NCBI GenBank assembly: GCA_037974665.1
Contig: CM075771.1
Location: 43,198,425 to 43,262,424, forward strand
Length of the DNA: 64,000 nucleotides
Direction: 5' to 3'
Origin: Ehretia macrophylla
Taxonomy: Eukaryota; Streptophyta; Magnoliopsida; Boraginales; Ehretiaceae
The position numbers and the translations under genes are program-made. The notes under the pieces were generated by a model. The model searched no databases. It worked only from the letters and a program-made list of their open reading frames with translations, and was not told the DNA's origin. Positions 49,198-62,677 of the stretch are shown piece by piece (the stretch's first letter is position 1; each line of letters starts with the position of its first letter).

Positions 49198-52100
49198 CCT
49201 TACGGATCAAAAGTTATGGGCATCGTAGCGACGGATACCTTGTCACAAGCCCCATGCCCTCTGTTTGCGGGCCCAGCCTCTACGTGAAGTGAAGTTTTCT
49301 TGCCCAAGTTGCTATGTGATTCGGTAATAGAAATGTGATGGATTAGGTTCTCGTCCTTTTCGCGGCTCACGACGTACGATCCGGGACGAAAAAATGCGCA
49401 AAAGAATAAAAGTATCCTAAAACTGATGAAAATGTTCAATTTTGGGCTCCAAAAATAGGTGCAGCCGCACATGCTTGGTTCCCCCGTAGTACAGCTCTCG
49501 GAGAGCTTTCCAACGGTATGCTGTGCGCTGCGTAACTCCTTACGGATCAAAAGTTATGGGCACTGGAGCGACAGATACCTGGGCACAAGCCCCACGCACT
49601 CGGTTTGAGGGCCCAGCCTCTACATGATGTGAATTTGTCTTGCCCAATGTGCCGTGCGATTCGGTAATAAAAATGTGTTGGATTAGGTTGTCGTCCTTTA
49701 CGCGGCTCACGACGTACGATCCGGGACGGAAAAACAATGCAAAAGAATAAAAGTGTCCAAAACTGATGAAACATTCAATTTTGGGCTCTAAAAAAAGGAG
49801 CAGCCAAGCAGTCTTGCTGCCCTCATCATAGAGCTCTCGGCGAGCTTTCCGACGGTATGCTGTGCACCGTGAAACTTCTTACAAATCAAAAGTTATGGGT
49901 ACCGGAGCGACGGATACCCGGTCACAAGCCCCACGCCCTCTGTTTGAGGCCCAGCCTCCATGTGAACTGAAGTTGTCGTGCCCAAGGTGCCGTGGGATTC
50001 GGTAATAGAAATGTGATGGATTAGGTTGTTGTACTTTTTGCAGCTCACGACGTACGATCCGGGACGGAAAAACTGCGCAAAAGAATAAAAGTGTCCTGAA
50101 ACTGATGAAAATGTTCAATTTTGGTATTCGAAAACAGGTGCAGCAGAGCAGGCTTGGTGCCCTCGTCGTAGACCTCTCGGAGAGCTTTCCAACGGTATAC
50201 TTTATGCCGCATAACGCCTAACAAATCAAAAGTTATGGGCACCGGAGTGACGGATACCTGGTCACAAGCCCTATGCCCTCTGTTTGCGGGCCCAGCCTCT
50301 ACGTGAAGTGAAGTTGTCTTGCCCAAGGTGCCATGTGATTTGGTAATAGAAATGTGATGGATTAGGTCATCGTCCTTTTCGCGGCTCACGACGTATGATC
50401 CGGGTCAGAAAAATTGCTCAAAAGAAGAAAAGTATCCCAAAAGTAATGAAAACATTTGATTTTGGGCTTCAAAAATAGGTGCAGCCAAGCAGGCTTGGTG
50501 CCCTCGTCGTAAGGCTCTCAGAGAGCTTTCCAACGGTATGCTGCGCGCCGCGTAACTCTTTACGGATCAAAAGTTATAGGCACCGGAGCGACGGATACCT
50601 GGTTACAAGCCCCATGCCCTCAGTTTGCGGGCCCAACCTCTACGTGAAGTGAAGTTGTCTTGCCCAAGGTGCCATGGATTCGATAATAGAAATGTGATAG
50701 ATTAGGTTGTCGTCCTTTTCGCGGCTCACGACGTACGATCTGGGACTGAAAAACAGTGCAAAAGAAGAAAAGTGTAGGGAAACTTATGAAAACGTTCGAT
50801 TTTAGGCTCCAAAAATAGGTGCTACGGAGCAGGCAAACTGCCCTAGTTGTAGATCTCTCGGAGAGCTTTCTAACGATATGCTGTGCGCCGCGTAACTCCT
50901 TACGGATCAAAAGTCAAAGGCACTGGAGCCACAGATACCTGGTCACAAGCCCCACGCCCTCGGTTTGTCGGGCCCAGCCTCTACGTGAAGTGAAGTTGTC
51001 TTGCCCAATGAGCCATGGGATTCGGTAATAAAAATGTGATAGATTAGGTTGTCATCCTTTTCGTGACTCACGACGTATGATCCGAGACGGAGAAACTGCG
51101 CAAAAGAAGATAAGTGTCCCAAAATTGATGAAAACGTTCAATTTTGGGCTCCGAAAATAGGTGCAGCCAAGCAAGCTTGGTGCCCCCGTCATAGAGCTCT
51201 CGGGGAGCTTTCCAACGGTATAGTGTGCACCGCGTAACCCCATACGGATCAAAAGTTATAGGCACCGGAGCAACGGATACTTGGTCATATGCCCCACGCC
51301 CTAGGCTTGAGGGCCCAGCCTCTACGTGAAGTGAAGTTGTCTTGTCCAAGGTGCCGTGTGATTTGGTAATAGAAATGTGATAGATTAGGTTGTCTTCCTT
51401 TTCGTGGCTCATGACGTATGATCCGAGACGGAGAAACTGTGCAAAAGAAGATAAGTGTCCCGAAACTGATGAAAACGTTCAATTTTAGTGTCCAAAAATG
51501 GGCGCAACCGAACAGGTTTGGTACCCCCATCGTAGAGCTCTTGGAGAGCTTTCCAACGATATGTTGTGCGTCGCGTAACTCCCTATCGATCAAAAGTTAT
51601 TGGCACCGGAGCGACGGATACCTTGCCACATGCCCCACGCCCTCTGTTTATAGGCCTAGCCTCTACGTGAAGTGAAGTTGTCTTGCCCAAGGTGACGTGT
51701 GATTTGGTAATAGAAATGTGATGGATTTGGTTGTCGTCCTTTTCGCAGCTCATGACGTACGATCCGTGACAGAAAAACTACACAAAAGAAGAAAAGTGTC
51801 CCAAAACTTATGAAAATATTCAATTTTAGGCTCCGAAAACAAGCGCAACCGAGTAGGCTAGGGGCCCCCATCGTAGAGCTCTCAAAGGGCTTTCCAACGG
51901 TATGCTGTGCGCTGCGTAACTCCTTACAGAGCAAAAGTTATGGGCATAGGAGCAACGGATACCTGGTCATAAGCCCTACGCCCTCTGTTTGCGGGCCCAG
52001 CCTCTACGTGAAGTGAAGTTGTCTTGTCCAAGGTTTCGTCTGATTCGGTAATGGAAATGTGATACAATAGGATGTCGTCCTTTTCGCGGCTCACGACGTA

Positions 52101-52499
52101 CGATCCGGGACGGAAAAAAAGAGTAAAAGAATAAAAATGTCCCAAAACTTATGAAAATGTTAGATTTTTGGCTCTAAAAATAGGCCCAGCCGAGTAGGCT
52201 AGGAGCCCCCATCGTAAAGCTCTTAGAGAGCTTTCCAACGGTATGATGTGCGCCGCATAACTCCTTACGGATCAAAAGTTAAGGGCACCGGAGCAACGGA
52301 TGCCTGGTCGCAAGCACCACGCCCTCTGTTTACGGGCCTAGCCTCTATGTGAAGTGAAGTTGTCTTGCACAAGGTGTCGTGGGATTCGGTAATAGAAATG
52401 TGATAGATTAGGTTGTCGTCTTTTTCGCGGCTCACGACGTATGATCTGGGTCGGAAAAACAGCGTAAAAGAAGAAAAGTGTTCCGAAAGTAATGAAAAC
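49198..52499 (-). repeat. 341-bp satellite array, minus; first copy of a 10-monomer block
   Basis: Monomer landmarks at 49205, 49545, 49884, 50224, 50565, 50905, 51247, 51588, 51929 and 52270. Each matches, in order, the monomer about 7001 bp further right: 56206, 56547, 56886, 57225, 57567, 57908, 58249, 58589, 58930 and 59271. After subtracting the 3590-bp solo LTR and its 5-bp duplication, the block period is about 3406 bp, or ten monomers. Private markers include GTGAAACTTCTT (49869), CGGTTTGTCGGG (50961), CTAGGCTT (51301), CTGTTTATAGGCC (51644) and GAGTAAAAGAATAAAA (52121). Confidence 0.9.
52495..52499. other. Target-site duplication, left (AAAAC)
   Basis: AAAAC directly before the LTR start; the identical 5 bp follow it at 56090-56094. 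Confidence 0.92.
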
Positions 52500-55400
52500 T
52501 GTGAGGCCCGACCCCGATTTGCGTGCGAAACCTAGCTTCGTTTTCCCTAACCTAGATTGCGTGCCATGACCTAGGTTTGAGAATTGTATTTAATTTTGTG
52601 TGCCTTGCATTGAATTTCGTGCATTCATATAGGGTTACATGCGTTTACTTGAAAAACGTGCGTTCGTCTCGTAGTTAATGTTCTACCTCGAAGTGTGTGC
52701 CCTAAACCTAGGAAAGCGTGCCTTCACGCTAATCAAGAAAGCATCTTTCACGAAACACTAGACTATTAAACAATTCTACAAAATCCACTAACAATATAAT
52801 AATCCAAATTCCATTCACTAGAAGACAAAAATGCACCAAAAACAAAACATTCCTTATTCTTTATCCATTATTCTTTTTGCACCTTTAAGATACAATTAGA
52901 ATAATGCTTAAGATGACAAAAATTCAGCCAATTCATTAGCTTTGGCCGACCACTAAGAGCATTGGTCTAACAATTGCATATTTTATTCATAGTCTTAGTC
53001 AAACACTTAGCATGATGCATTAAAAAATTGCTCAAACTGCTCCCAATTTCTCCACCATTCTCGGCCATAGCATTTTGCCCATGCTTAACATTTCAAATTA
53101 AAGCATTTTGAAGACACAAAGCTGAAAATGGACTGCCCAATGCCGACATGCTCCTCAAAAATTGCCAAGACCTTCATTAGATTGTCATTTCTCTCATTTC
53201 CTCTCAACATCTCTCTTTCACTCTCATTTCCTCTCTCCATTTCGGTCCTTGGCTGAACTCTCACCATCCTTGCTCATCTTCATCACACCTTGGTCGAACA
53301 AGGCAAGCAAATTATCAAGAAAACCAAGCAAACAAGCTAGAGTTCGAAAAACACTCATGCATGTGCATTGAAGCTTCATTTTCGGCCTAGGTTAGTTATT
53401 AAGCATCCATTTCTTTTCTTCAAGTTCTAACTACATGCATGCACTAAGAGATTGATCATTAAGCTAGGAAAAATAGAGAAAAACTAGTGAGGTTCTCGGC
53501 TAAGCAAAGGAAAGGAGAAGATTTGAGCTTCAACAAGGGTCTTGAGCATTTTGTGGTTGATTGCTAAGGTGAGGGTTAAAACATTTTGAAAACTCTTCAA
53601 AATTTCACATGCATGCTCATGAATGTGTGTATTTTCTTCTGTACTTGAGATATATGGTCGTTCATAAGTTTAAACAACCATGCATGGCAAGATCTTGGCT
53701 TGAAAATGATGCTAGGTGAAGTCGAAATGGATGACAGCTCTCTGACCAGTTTGGTCGAGGTAAGTTTAGCTAAGAAAATGATGTTGAAAATATTTGAAAA
53801 TTGGTGGGTGACTATTTTGGACAGTTTTGGACATTTTTCCCAGAAATAGGCCGAAGCTAATTTTGACCCTAAGATCCTTAAAATGGCAAATCATTAAAAT
53901 GTGACCAAATCTGGAAATCTGGAAAAATGAATCAGGTTTTGGCAGATGCACTGACCTTGTGGAACGAACCATATTTGACTTAGTAAATGTTGTCCAAAAC
54001 GCATGAAATTTGGTATGCTGCTATATTTTGTAGTTTTGGACAATTTTGTCAGAAATGGACCAAAGCTAAAACTGACTCTAAGAACATCAAAAACGTCAAT
54101 TTCTGAAAAGTGTACAAATCTGGACAGTTTTGTGCTACCTCACTGACTTGGCTATAACTAATGATTCTGAACTCCAATTGATGCAAGGTTTGTTTCTAAT
54201 TTTATTTAACTTCTTAAGCTTTAATTTTACATCTTATTTACTGAATTTGGAGATTGTTTGATTATCCTATTTATTGTGAGAAAACAGCCTATTGCAGTAA
54301 AGGTTTTATTTAGCCATATGCTTGGAAAATTGTTGTAACCTCTCTTGTGGTACTAATTGTGTGGAAATGTGGTGTTGGGATGTTGTGTGGACTGTTTTGA
54401 ACGTTTGAGGATGTTGAATTAAATGATGTATGGTTTGAGATTGACATTGACTTGGGTTGAGGCTCAAATTGCACGAATATACTTGAAATGGAAGCCCTAA
54501 CGACTAGGTAGTCTTAATAAGTGTTGATTATTTGGATATTGTGTTGGAATCATAGGCTTAGTGGGCTGCCCGTAAATGTTTTACAACTTCAAAAGTGATC
54601 TTGACCATTGCATGTTGACAATTAAGCTTTTCTTGCATCCGAACCCATGTTGATATCATTGCATGTTGAATAATCTTATCACTTGATTGCGTGGACTTTA
54701 ATGAGTTATATGGCCTGTTTTACATGTGTTACATGGCTGCCCGTTTAATTTCCATATAACTCTATATGCCTTTCAAGTGAAATTTTTTGTCTTATCGTGT
54801 CTTGCTTGTTTATCTGTCAATGTGCAATCCTATGACTGTCCGGAGGCAACCTACTTTGTTGTCTTCCTTCTGTGAGATATATTACCTATCATGAATGTAC
54901 ATTGCATACAAGGTTGCAACCTTTCATGTCGGCATGGTAGCGATCACGTACGCCGGGCGGCATCGGGCTTGCCGGTGTTACCGTGACCACCATGGTCCAC
55001 TCCCTCTCTCGCTTGGGGGCTAGACTTCCTCGGAGAGTTGGGTCGAAGGATTTTGGGGTACATCCAGAGTATACCCACCTGGTGTGTTTTGGGGAATGAT
55101 TTGAAGTCGGCCGCAACTTTTGATTCTGAAACTGATCTGAGAGCAAAAGCTCGCCGTATCCTTTTTATTATGTGTATAAGTACTCCCGCTTGGATCCTAG
55201 AGAACCTCGGGGAGGAAAGACCGGTATTCCTGTTCTGTACTTGTATTTCTGTACTTGTATTTCTGTTGTATTCATGTTTGAGAAAGGGGCTTTCATAAGT
55301 TTAACCGAAAAATGAGTTTCAAAACTTATTTCTCGTTCCCCCTCACTGAGTTCATAAGGACTCACCCTCTTTTATCATCTCAGGTGAAGAAGAACAGGTA

Positions 55401-56089
55401 CAGGAACAGGAACCCGAGGATAATGTACCTAATGATGAACCCCTGGAGTGATTGCCTGTTATTGTTGTTTTGCTTGAACATGACTACTTGTGTACCTTGT
55501 ACTGCTTGAAGACTATTTATCTTATGTTGTTGTTGTCGTTAATGTAAAAGACCCCCGTTGTAATTTGGGGTCTAATTTTGGTTTGTACTTATTTTAAGTA
55601 GACTGATACTAGACATGACACTACTATGATCGTTTTGCTTTTACTACCGCTAGTAACTATCACAGGTTATGATGCTTAGTTAAGGAATAGGTTAATGAAC
55701 TTATCCAATCTCAGTAGGTACTCACTAATAAGCTAAGATCAACAGGTATATTTTGAAACGAGGATAAATGGACAAACGAGACATAGCATCATGTTAGGTT
55801 ATAAATCAAACGGGACGTCGAATTAACCAATAGGCAATTCAATTGATGGAATAATAGTAATCTTAGCTGGAATTGAATTTGAGATGGTAAATTTTGAGGC
55901 TGTTAGAAAATTTAGGTCAAAACAAAGAGCCCAATTACAGCCGTTATGCTGCCAGATTTCCAAAAAATTTTGGAGTCTAGAATAAAACATTAAGTGTTAA
56001 ACCTCCTAGAATGATTAAGAATGTGAAAGGACTTGAATGTTTAGATCACACCCTAGTCTAACCTTTATAGGCCGGGTTGGAGCATGACA
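52500..56089 (+). mobile_element. Solo LTR of the Tekay-like family (3.59 kb), plus strand, fossil
   Basis: Starts TGTGAGGCCCGACC and ends GGAGCATGACA, flanked by perfect AAAAC duplications. This is the mark of LTR-LTR recombination that removed the internal region and one LTR. Its sequence is closer to the LTRs of the minus-strand element (for example the AAACAAGCTAGAGTTCGAAAA segment near 53330) than to those of the composite element. It holds the pyrimidine-rich stretch (about 53190-53250), the shared GC-richer block (about 54940-55110) and the recurring small open frame (55312-55509). It lies opposite in orientation to the satellite around it. Confidence 0.93.
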
Positions 56090-56094
56090 AAAAC
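56090..56094. other. Target-site duplication, right (AAAAC)
   Basis: Identical to 52495-52499; the satellite continues in phase as ATTCGATTTTTGGCTC. Confidence 0.92.
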
Positions 56095-56205
56095 ATTCGA
56101 TTTTTGGCTCGCAAAACAGGTGCAGCCGAGCTAGCTTGGTACCCCTATCCTAGAGCTCTCGGAGAGCTTTCCAACGGTATGTTGTGCGCCACGTAACTCC
56201 TTACG

Positions 56206-59200
56206 GATCAAAAGTTATAGGCACCGTAGCGACGGATACCTTGTCACAAGCCCCACACCCTCTGTTTGTGGGCCCAGCCTCTACTTGAAGTGAAGTTGTC
56301 TTGCCTAAGGTACCATGTGATTGGGTAATAGAAATGTGATGGATTAGGTTGTCGTCCTTTTCACGGCTCATGACGTACGATTCGAGACGGAAAAATCGCG
56401 CAAAAGAAGAAAAGTGCCCCAAAACTGATGAAAATGTTCAATTTTGGGCATAAAAAATAGGCGCAGCCAAGCATGCTTGGTGCCCCCATAGAACAGCTCT
56501 CGGAGAGCTTTCCAACGGTATGCTATGCACTGCGTAACTCCTTACGGATCAAAAGTTATGGGCACTGGAACGACGGATACCTAGTCACAAGCCCCACGCA
56601 CTCGGTTGAGGGCCCAGCCTCTACATGAAGTGAAGTTGTCTTGCCTAATGTGCCGTGGGATTCGGTAAAAAAAATGTGATGGATTAGGTTGTCGTCCTTT
56701 TCGCGGCTCACGACATACGATCCGGGACGAAAAAACAGCGCAAAAGAAGAAAAGTGTCCAAAACTGATGAAAACTTTCAATTTTGGGCTCTGAAAAAAGG
56801 CGCAGCCGAGCAGTCTTGCTGCCCCCATCGTAGAGCTCTTGGAGAGCTTTCCAACGGTATGCTGTGCGCCGTGAAACTTCTTACAGATCAAAAGTTATGG
56901 GCACCGGAGCAACGGATACCTGGTCACAAGCCCCACGCCCTCTGTTTTTGGGCCCAGCCTCTACATGAATTGAAGTTGTCTTGCCCAAGGTGCCATGGGA
57001 TTCTGTAATAGAAATGTGATGGATTAGGTTGTCATCCTTTTCGCGGCTCACGACGTACGATCAGGGACGAAAAACTGCGCAAAAGAAGAAAAGTGTCCTA
57101 AAACTGATGAAAACGTTCAATTTTAGGATCCGAAAATAGGCACAGCCAAGCAAGCTTGGTGCCCCCGTCGTAAAGCTCTCGGAGAGCTTTCCAACGGTAT
57201 GCTCTGCTCCGCGTAACGCCTAACGAATCAAAAGTTATGGGCACCGGAGCGACAGATACTTGGTCACAAGCCCCTTGCCCTCGGTTTGCGGGCCCAGCTT
57301 CTACGTGAAGTGAAGTTGTCTTGCCCAAGGTGACATGTGATTCGGTAATAGAAATGTGATGGATTAGGTTGTCGTCCTTTTCGCGGCTCACGACGTACGA
57401 CCCGGGTCAGAAAAATTGCGCAAAAGAAGAAAAGTGTCCCGAAAGTAATTAAAACATTCAATTTTGGGCTCCAAAAAAAGGCGCAGCCGAGCAGGCTTGG
57501 TGCCCCGGTCGTAGAGCTCTTAGAGTGCTTTCCAACGGTATACTGCACGTCGCGTAACTCTTTACGGATCAAAAGTTATAGGCACCGAAGCGACGGATAC
57601 CTGGTTACATGTCCTACACCCTCAGTTTGCGGGCCTAACCTCTACGTGAAGTGAAGTTGTCTTGCCCAAGGTGCCATGGGATTCGATAATAGAAATGTGA
57701 TAGATTAGGTTGTCGTCCTTTTCGCCGCTTACGATGTACAATCCCGAACGGAAAAACAGCGCAAAAGAAGAAAAGTGTAGCAAAACTTATGAAAACGTTC
57801 GATTTTAGGCTCCAAAAACAGGCGCTGCTAAGTAGGCAAATTGCCCCAATAGTAGAGCTCTCGAAGAGCTTTCCAACGGTATGCTATGCACCGCGTAACT
57901 CCTTACGGATCAAAAGTTATAGGCACCGGAGCCACAGATACCTGGTCACAAGCCCCACGCCCTCGGTTTGTCGGGCCCAGCCTCTACGTGAAGTGAAGTT
58001 TTCTTGCCCAATGTGCCGTGGGATTCGGTAATAAAAATGTGATGGATTAGGTTGTCATCCTTTTCGCGGCTCACGACGTACGATTCGGGATGAAAAATAG
58101 CGCAAAATAAGAAAAGTGTCCCAAAACTAATGAAAACATTTGATTTTGGGCTCCCAAAACAGGTGCAGCCAAAGAAGATTGGTGCCCCCATCATAGAGCT
58201 CTCAGAGAGCTTTTCAACGGTATAGTGTGTACCGCGTAACCCTATAAGGATCAAAAGTTATAGGCACCGGAGTGACGAATACTTAGTCACATGCCCCACG
58301 CCCTAGGCTTTAGGGCCCAGCCTCTACGTGAAGTGAAGTTGTCTTGCCCAACGTGGCGTGTGATTCGGTAATAGAAATGTGATAGATTAGGTTGTCGTCC
58401 TTTTTGTGGCTCACGACGTATGATTCGAGACGGAGAAACTGCGCAAAAGAAGATAAGTGTCTCAAAACTGATGAAAACGTTCAATTTTGGGATCCAAAAA
58501 TAGGCGCAGCCAAGCAGGCTTGGTGCTCCATCGTAGAGCTCTCGAAGAGCTTTCCAAAGATATGTTGTGCGTCGCGTAACTCCCTACGGATCAAAAGTTA
58601 TAGGCACCGGAGTGACGGATACCTTGTCATATGCACCACGCCTTCTGTTTATAGGCCTAGCCTCTACGTGAAGTGAAGTTGTCTTGCCCATGGTGACGTG
58701 TGATTCGGTAAAAGAAATGTGATGGATTAGGTTATCGTCCTTTTCGCGGCTCACGACGTACGATTCGGGATAGAAAAACTGCGCAAAAGAAGAAAAGTGT
58801 CCCAAAACTTATGAAAATGTTCAATTTTAGGCTCCGAAAAAAAGCGCAACCGAGCAGGCTAGGGGCCCCCATTGTAGTGCTCTCAAAGGGCTTTCCAACG
58901 GTATGTTGTGCGCTGCATAACTCCTTACAGAGCAAAAGTTATGGGCACCGGAGCGACGGATACCTGGTCACAAACTCCATGCCCTCTGTTTGCGGGCCTA
59001 GCCTCTATGTGAAGTGAAGTTGTCTTGCCTAAGGTGTCGTGTGATTCGGTAATGGAAATCTGATGCAATAGGATGTAGTCCTTTTCCCGGCTCACGACAT
59101 ACGATCCGGGACGGAAAAAAAGAGTAAAAGAATAAAAGTGTCCTAAAACATATGAAAATGATAGATTTTTGGCTCCGAAAATAGGCCCAGCCGAGTAGGC

Positions 59201-59611
59201 TATGTGCCCACATCGTAAAGCTCTGAGAGAGCTTTCCAACGGTATGCTGTGCGCCGCGTAACTCCTTACAGATCAAAAGTTAAGGGCACCGGAGCAATGG
59301 ATACCTGGTCGCAAGCCCCACACCCTCTGTTTGCGGGCCTAGCCTCTACATGAAGTGAAGTCGTCTTGCATAAGGTGTCGTGGGATTCAGTAATAGAAAT
59401 GTAATGGATTAGGTTGTTGTCCTTTTCGCTGCTCACAACGTACGATCCGGGTCGGAATAACAGCGCAAAAGAAGAAAAGTGTCCCAAAACTAATGAAAAC
59501 ATTAAATTTTGGGCTCCCAAAAAAGGTGTAGCCGAGCAAGCTTGGTGCCCCCGTCGTGGAGCTCTCGGAGAGCTTTCCAACGGTATGTTATGCGTCGCGT
59601 AACTCCTTACG
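56206..59611 (-). repeat. Second copy of the 10-monomer satellite block (3.41 kb)
   Basis: Matches the block at 49205-52499 monomer for monomer, with private markers at a constant offset near 7001-7003: GTGAAACTTCTT (56871), CGGTTTGTCGGG (57964), CTAGGCTT (58303), CTGTTTATAGGCC (58645) and GAGTAAAAGAATAAAA (59122). It lacks the LTR: the site matching the insertion reads TAATGAAAACATTAAA at about 59491-59506, an empty target with one AAAAC. Confidence 0.9.
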
Positions 59612-62600
59612 GATCAAAATTTATAGGCACCGGAGCGACGGATACCTGGTCATAAGCCCCACGCGCTCGGTTTGCGGGCCTAGCTTCTATGTGAACTGAA
59701 GTTGTCTTGCCCAAGGTGCTATGGGATTCGATAATAGAAATGTGATAGATTAGGTTGTAGTCCTTTTCGCGGCTCACTACGTACGATCTGGGACGGAAAA
59801 ACATTGCAAAAGAAGAAAAGTGTAGCGAAACTTATGAAAAAGTTCAATTTTCAGCTCCAAAAATAGGCGCGGCCAAGAAGCCTTGTACCCCCGTCGTAGA
59901 GCTCTCAGAGAGCTTTCCAACGGTATGCTGTGAACCGTGTAACTCCTTACGGATCAAAAGTTATAGGCACCGGAAAGACAGATACCTAGTCACAAGCCCC
60001 ACGCCCTCAGTTTGAAGGCCTAGCCTCTACGTGAAGTGAAGTTGTCTTGCCCAAGGTGCCATGTGATTCGGAAATAAAAATGTGATAGATTAGGTTGCCG
60101 TCCTTTTCTTGGCTCACGACGTACGATCCTGGATGGAAAAACTGTGCAAATAAAGATAAGTGTCCCGAAACTGATGAAAACATTCAATTTTGGGCTCCGA
60201 AAACAGGCACTGTTGTGCAAGCTGGGTGCCCCTGTCGTAGAGCTCTCAGAGTGCTTTCCAATGGTATGATGTGCGCCGCGTAACTCCTTACGGAGCAAAA
60301 GTTATAGGCACCGGAGCGACGGATACCTGGACACAAGCCCCACGCCCTTTGTTTGTGGGCCCAGCCTCTACATGAAGTGAAGTTGTCATGCCCAAGGTGC
60401 CGTGTGATTCGGTAATAGGAATATGATGGAATTGGATGTCGTCCTTTTCGCGGCTCACGACGTACGATCCGGGACGGAAAAACAGCGTAAAAGAAGAAAA
60501 ATGTCCTGAAACTAATGAAAATGATCGATTTCAGGCTCAGAAAATAGGCGCAGCCAAGCAGACTAGGTTCCCTCATCGTAGAGATCTTAGAGAGCTTTCC
60601 AACGGTATGGTGTGTGCAGCGTAACTCCTTACAGATCAAAAGTTAAGGGCACTGGAGCAAGGGATACCTGGTCACAAGGCCCACGCCCTCTATTTGCTGG
60701 CCCAGCCTCTATGTGAAGTGAAGTTGTCTTGCGCAAGGTGCCGTGTGATTCGGTAATAGAAATGTGATGGATTAGGTTGTCGTCCTTTTCGCGGCTCACG
60801 ACGTATGATACGGGACGGAAAAACAGCGCAAAAGAAGAAAAGTGTCCCGAAACTGATGAAAATATTCAATTTTGGGCTCCAAAAATTGGCGCAGCAGAGC
60901 ATGCTTGGTGCCCCCGTCGTAGAGCTCTCGGAAAGCTTTCCAACGGTATGTTGTGCGCTACGTAACACCTTACAGATCAAAAGTTATGGGCACCGGAGCA
61001 ACGAATACTTGGTCACAAGCCTCACGCACTCGGTTTGAGGGCCCAGCCTCTACATAAAGTGAAGTTGTCTTGCCCAATGTGCCATGGGATTCGGTAATAA
61101 AAATGTGATGGATTAGGTTGTCGTCCTTTTTGGGGCTCACGACGTACGATCTTGGACGAAAAAATAGCGCAAAAGAAGAAAAGTTTACCTAATCTTATGA
61201 AAACGTTCGATTTTGTGCTCCAAAAACAAGCGCAGCCAAGCAGGCTTGGTGCCCTCGTCATAGAGCTCTCGTAGAGCTTTCCAACGGTATACTATGCGCC
61301 GCGTAACCCCTTGCGGATCAAAAGCTATAGGCACCGGAGTGACGGATACCTGGTCACATGCCCCACGCCCTCGGCTTGAAGGCCCAGCCTCTACGTGCAG
61401 TGAAGTTGTCTTGCCCAAGGTGCAGTGTGATTCGGTAATAGAAATGTGATAGATTAGGTTGTCGTCCTTTTCGAGGCTCACAAAGTACGATCTGGGACGG
61501 AAAAACAGCGCAAAAGAAGAAAAGTGTCCTGAAACTGATGAAAATGTTCAATTTTGGGGTTTGAAAATAGGCGCAGCAGAGAAGACTTCCTGCCCCCATC
61601 GTAGAGCTCTTGGAGAGCTTTCCAACGATATGTTGTATGCCGCGTCACTCTTTACGGATCGAAAGTTATAGGCACCGGAGCGACAGATACCTTGTCACAA
61701 GCCCCATGCCCTCTGTTTACAGGCCTAGCCTCTACGTGAAGTGAAGTTGTTTTGCCCAAGGTGCCGTGATTTGGAAATAGAAATGTGATGGATTAGGTTA
61801 TCGTCCTTTATGCGGCTCACGACGTACGATCCGGGACGAAAAATCAGTTCAAAAGAAGAAAAGTGTCCCAAAACTGATGAATATGTTCGATTTTAGGCTC
61901 CGAAAATAAGCGCAACTGAGTAGGCTAGGGATCCCCATCGTAGAGCTCTCACAGTGCTATCCAACGGTATGTTGTGCGTTACGTTACTCCTTACGGAGCA
62001 AAAGTTATGGGCACTGTAGCGACGGATACCTGGCCACAAGCCCCACGCCCTCTGTTTGCGGGCCCAGCCTCTACGTGAAGTGAAGTTGTCTTGCCTAAGG
62101 TGCCATGTGATTCGGTAATCGAAATGTGATAGAATAGGATGTCATCCTTTTCGCAGCTCACGACGTGCGATCCGGGATGAAAAAACAGCGTAAAAGAAGA
62201 AAAGTATCCCAAAACTTATGAAAATGTTCGATTTTGGGCCTCGAAAATAGGCCCTACCAAGTAGGATAGGCGCCCCCATTGTAGAGCTCTCAGAGAGCTT
62301 TCCAACGGTATGTTCTGTGCCGCATAACTCCTTACAGATCAAAAGTTAAGGGCATCGGAGCAACGGATACTTGGTTACAAGCCCCACGCCCTCTGTTTGC
62401 GGGCCTAGCCTCTACGTGAAGTGAAGTTGTCCTGCATAAGCTGTCGTCGGATTCGGTAATAGAAATGTGATGGATTAGGTTGTCGTCCTTTTTGCGGATC
62501 ACAACGTACGATCCGAGTCAGAGAAATAGGGCAAAAGAAGAAAAGTGTCCCGAAACTAATGAAAACATTCGATTTTGGGCTCCCAAAACAGGTGCAGCCG

Positions 62601-62677
62601 AACAAGCTTGGTACCGCCGTCGTAAAGCTCTCGGAGAGCTTTCCAACGGTATGCTATGCGTCGCGTAACTCCTTACG
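59612..62677 (-). repeat. Rearranged 9-monomer satellite block (3.07 kb)
   Basis: Monomers at 59612, 59952, 60293, 60634, 60975, 61316, 61657, 61996 and 62337. The last six resemble block monomers 1, 2, 7, 8, 9 and 10 in that order. The CACGCACTCGG marker of monomer 2 is at 61023, and the next monomers carry markers of 7 and 8, so the counterparts of monomers 3-6 are missing. A run of about four monomers (58930 to 60292) recurs at +3066 bp (61996 to 63358), with markers CTCACTACG (59773 and 62839) and GGTTGCCGTCC (60093 and 63159). Confidence 0.75.
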
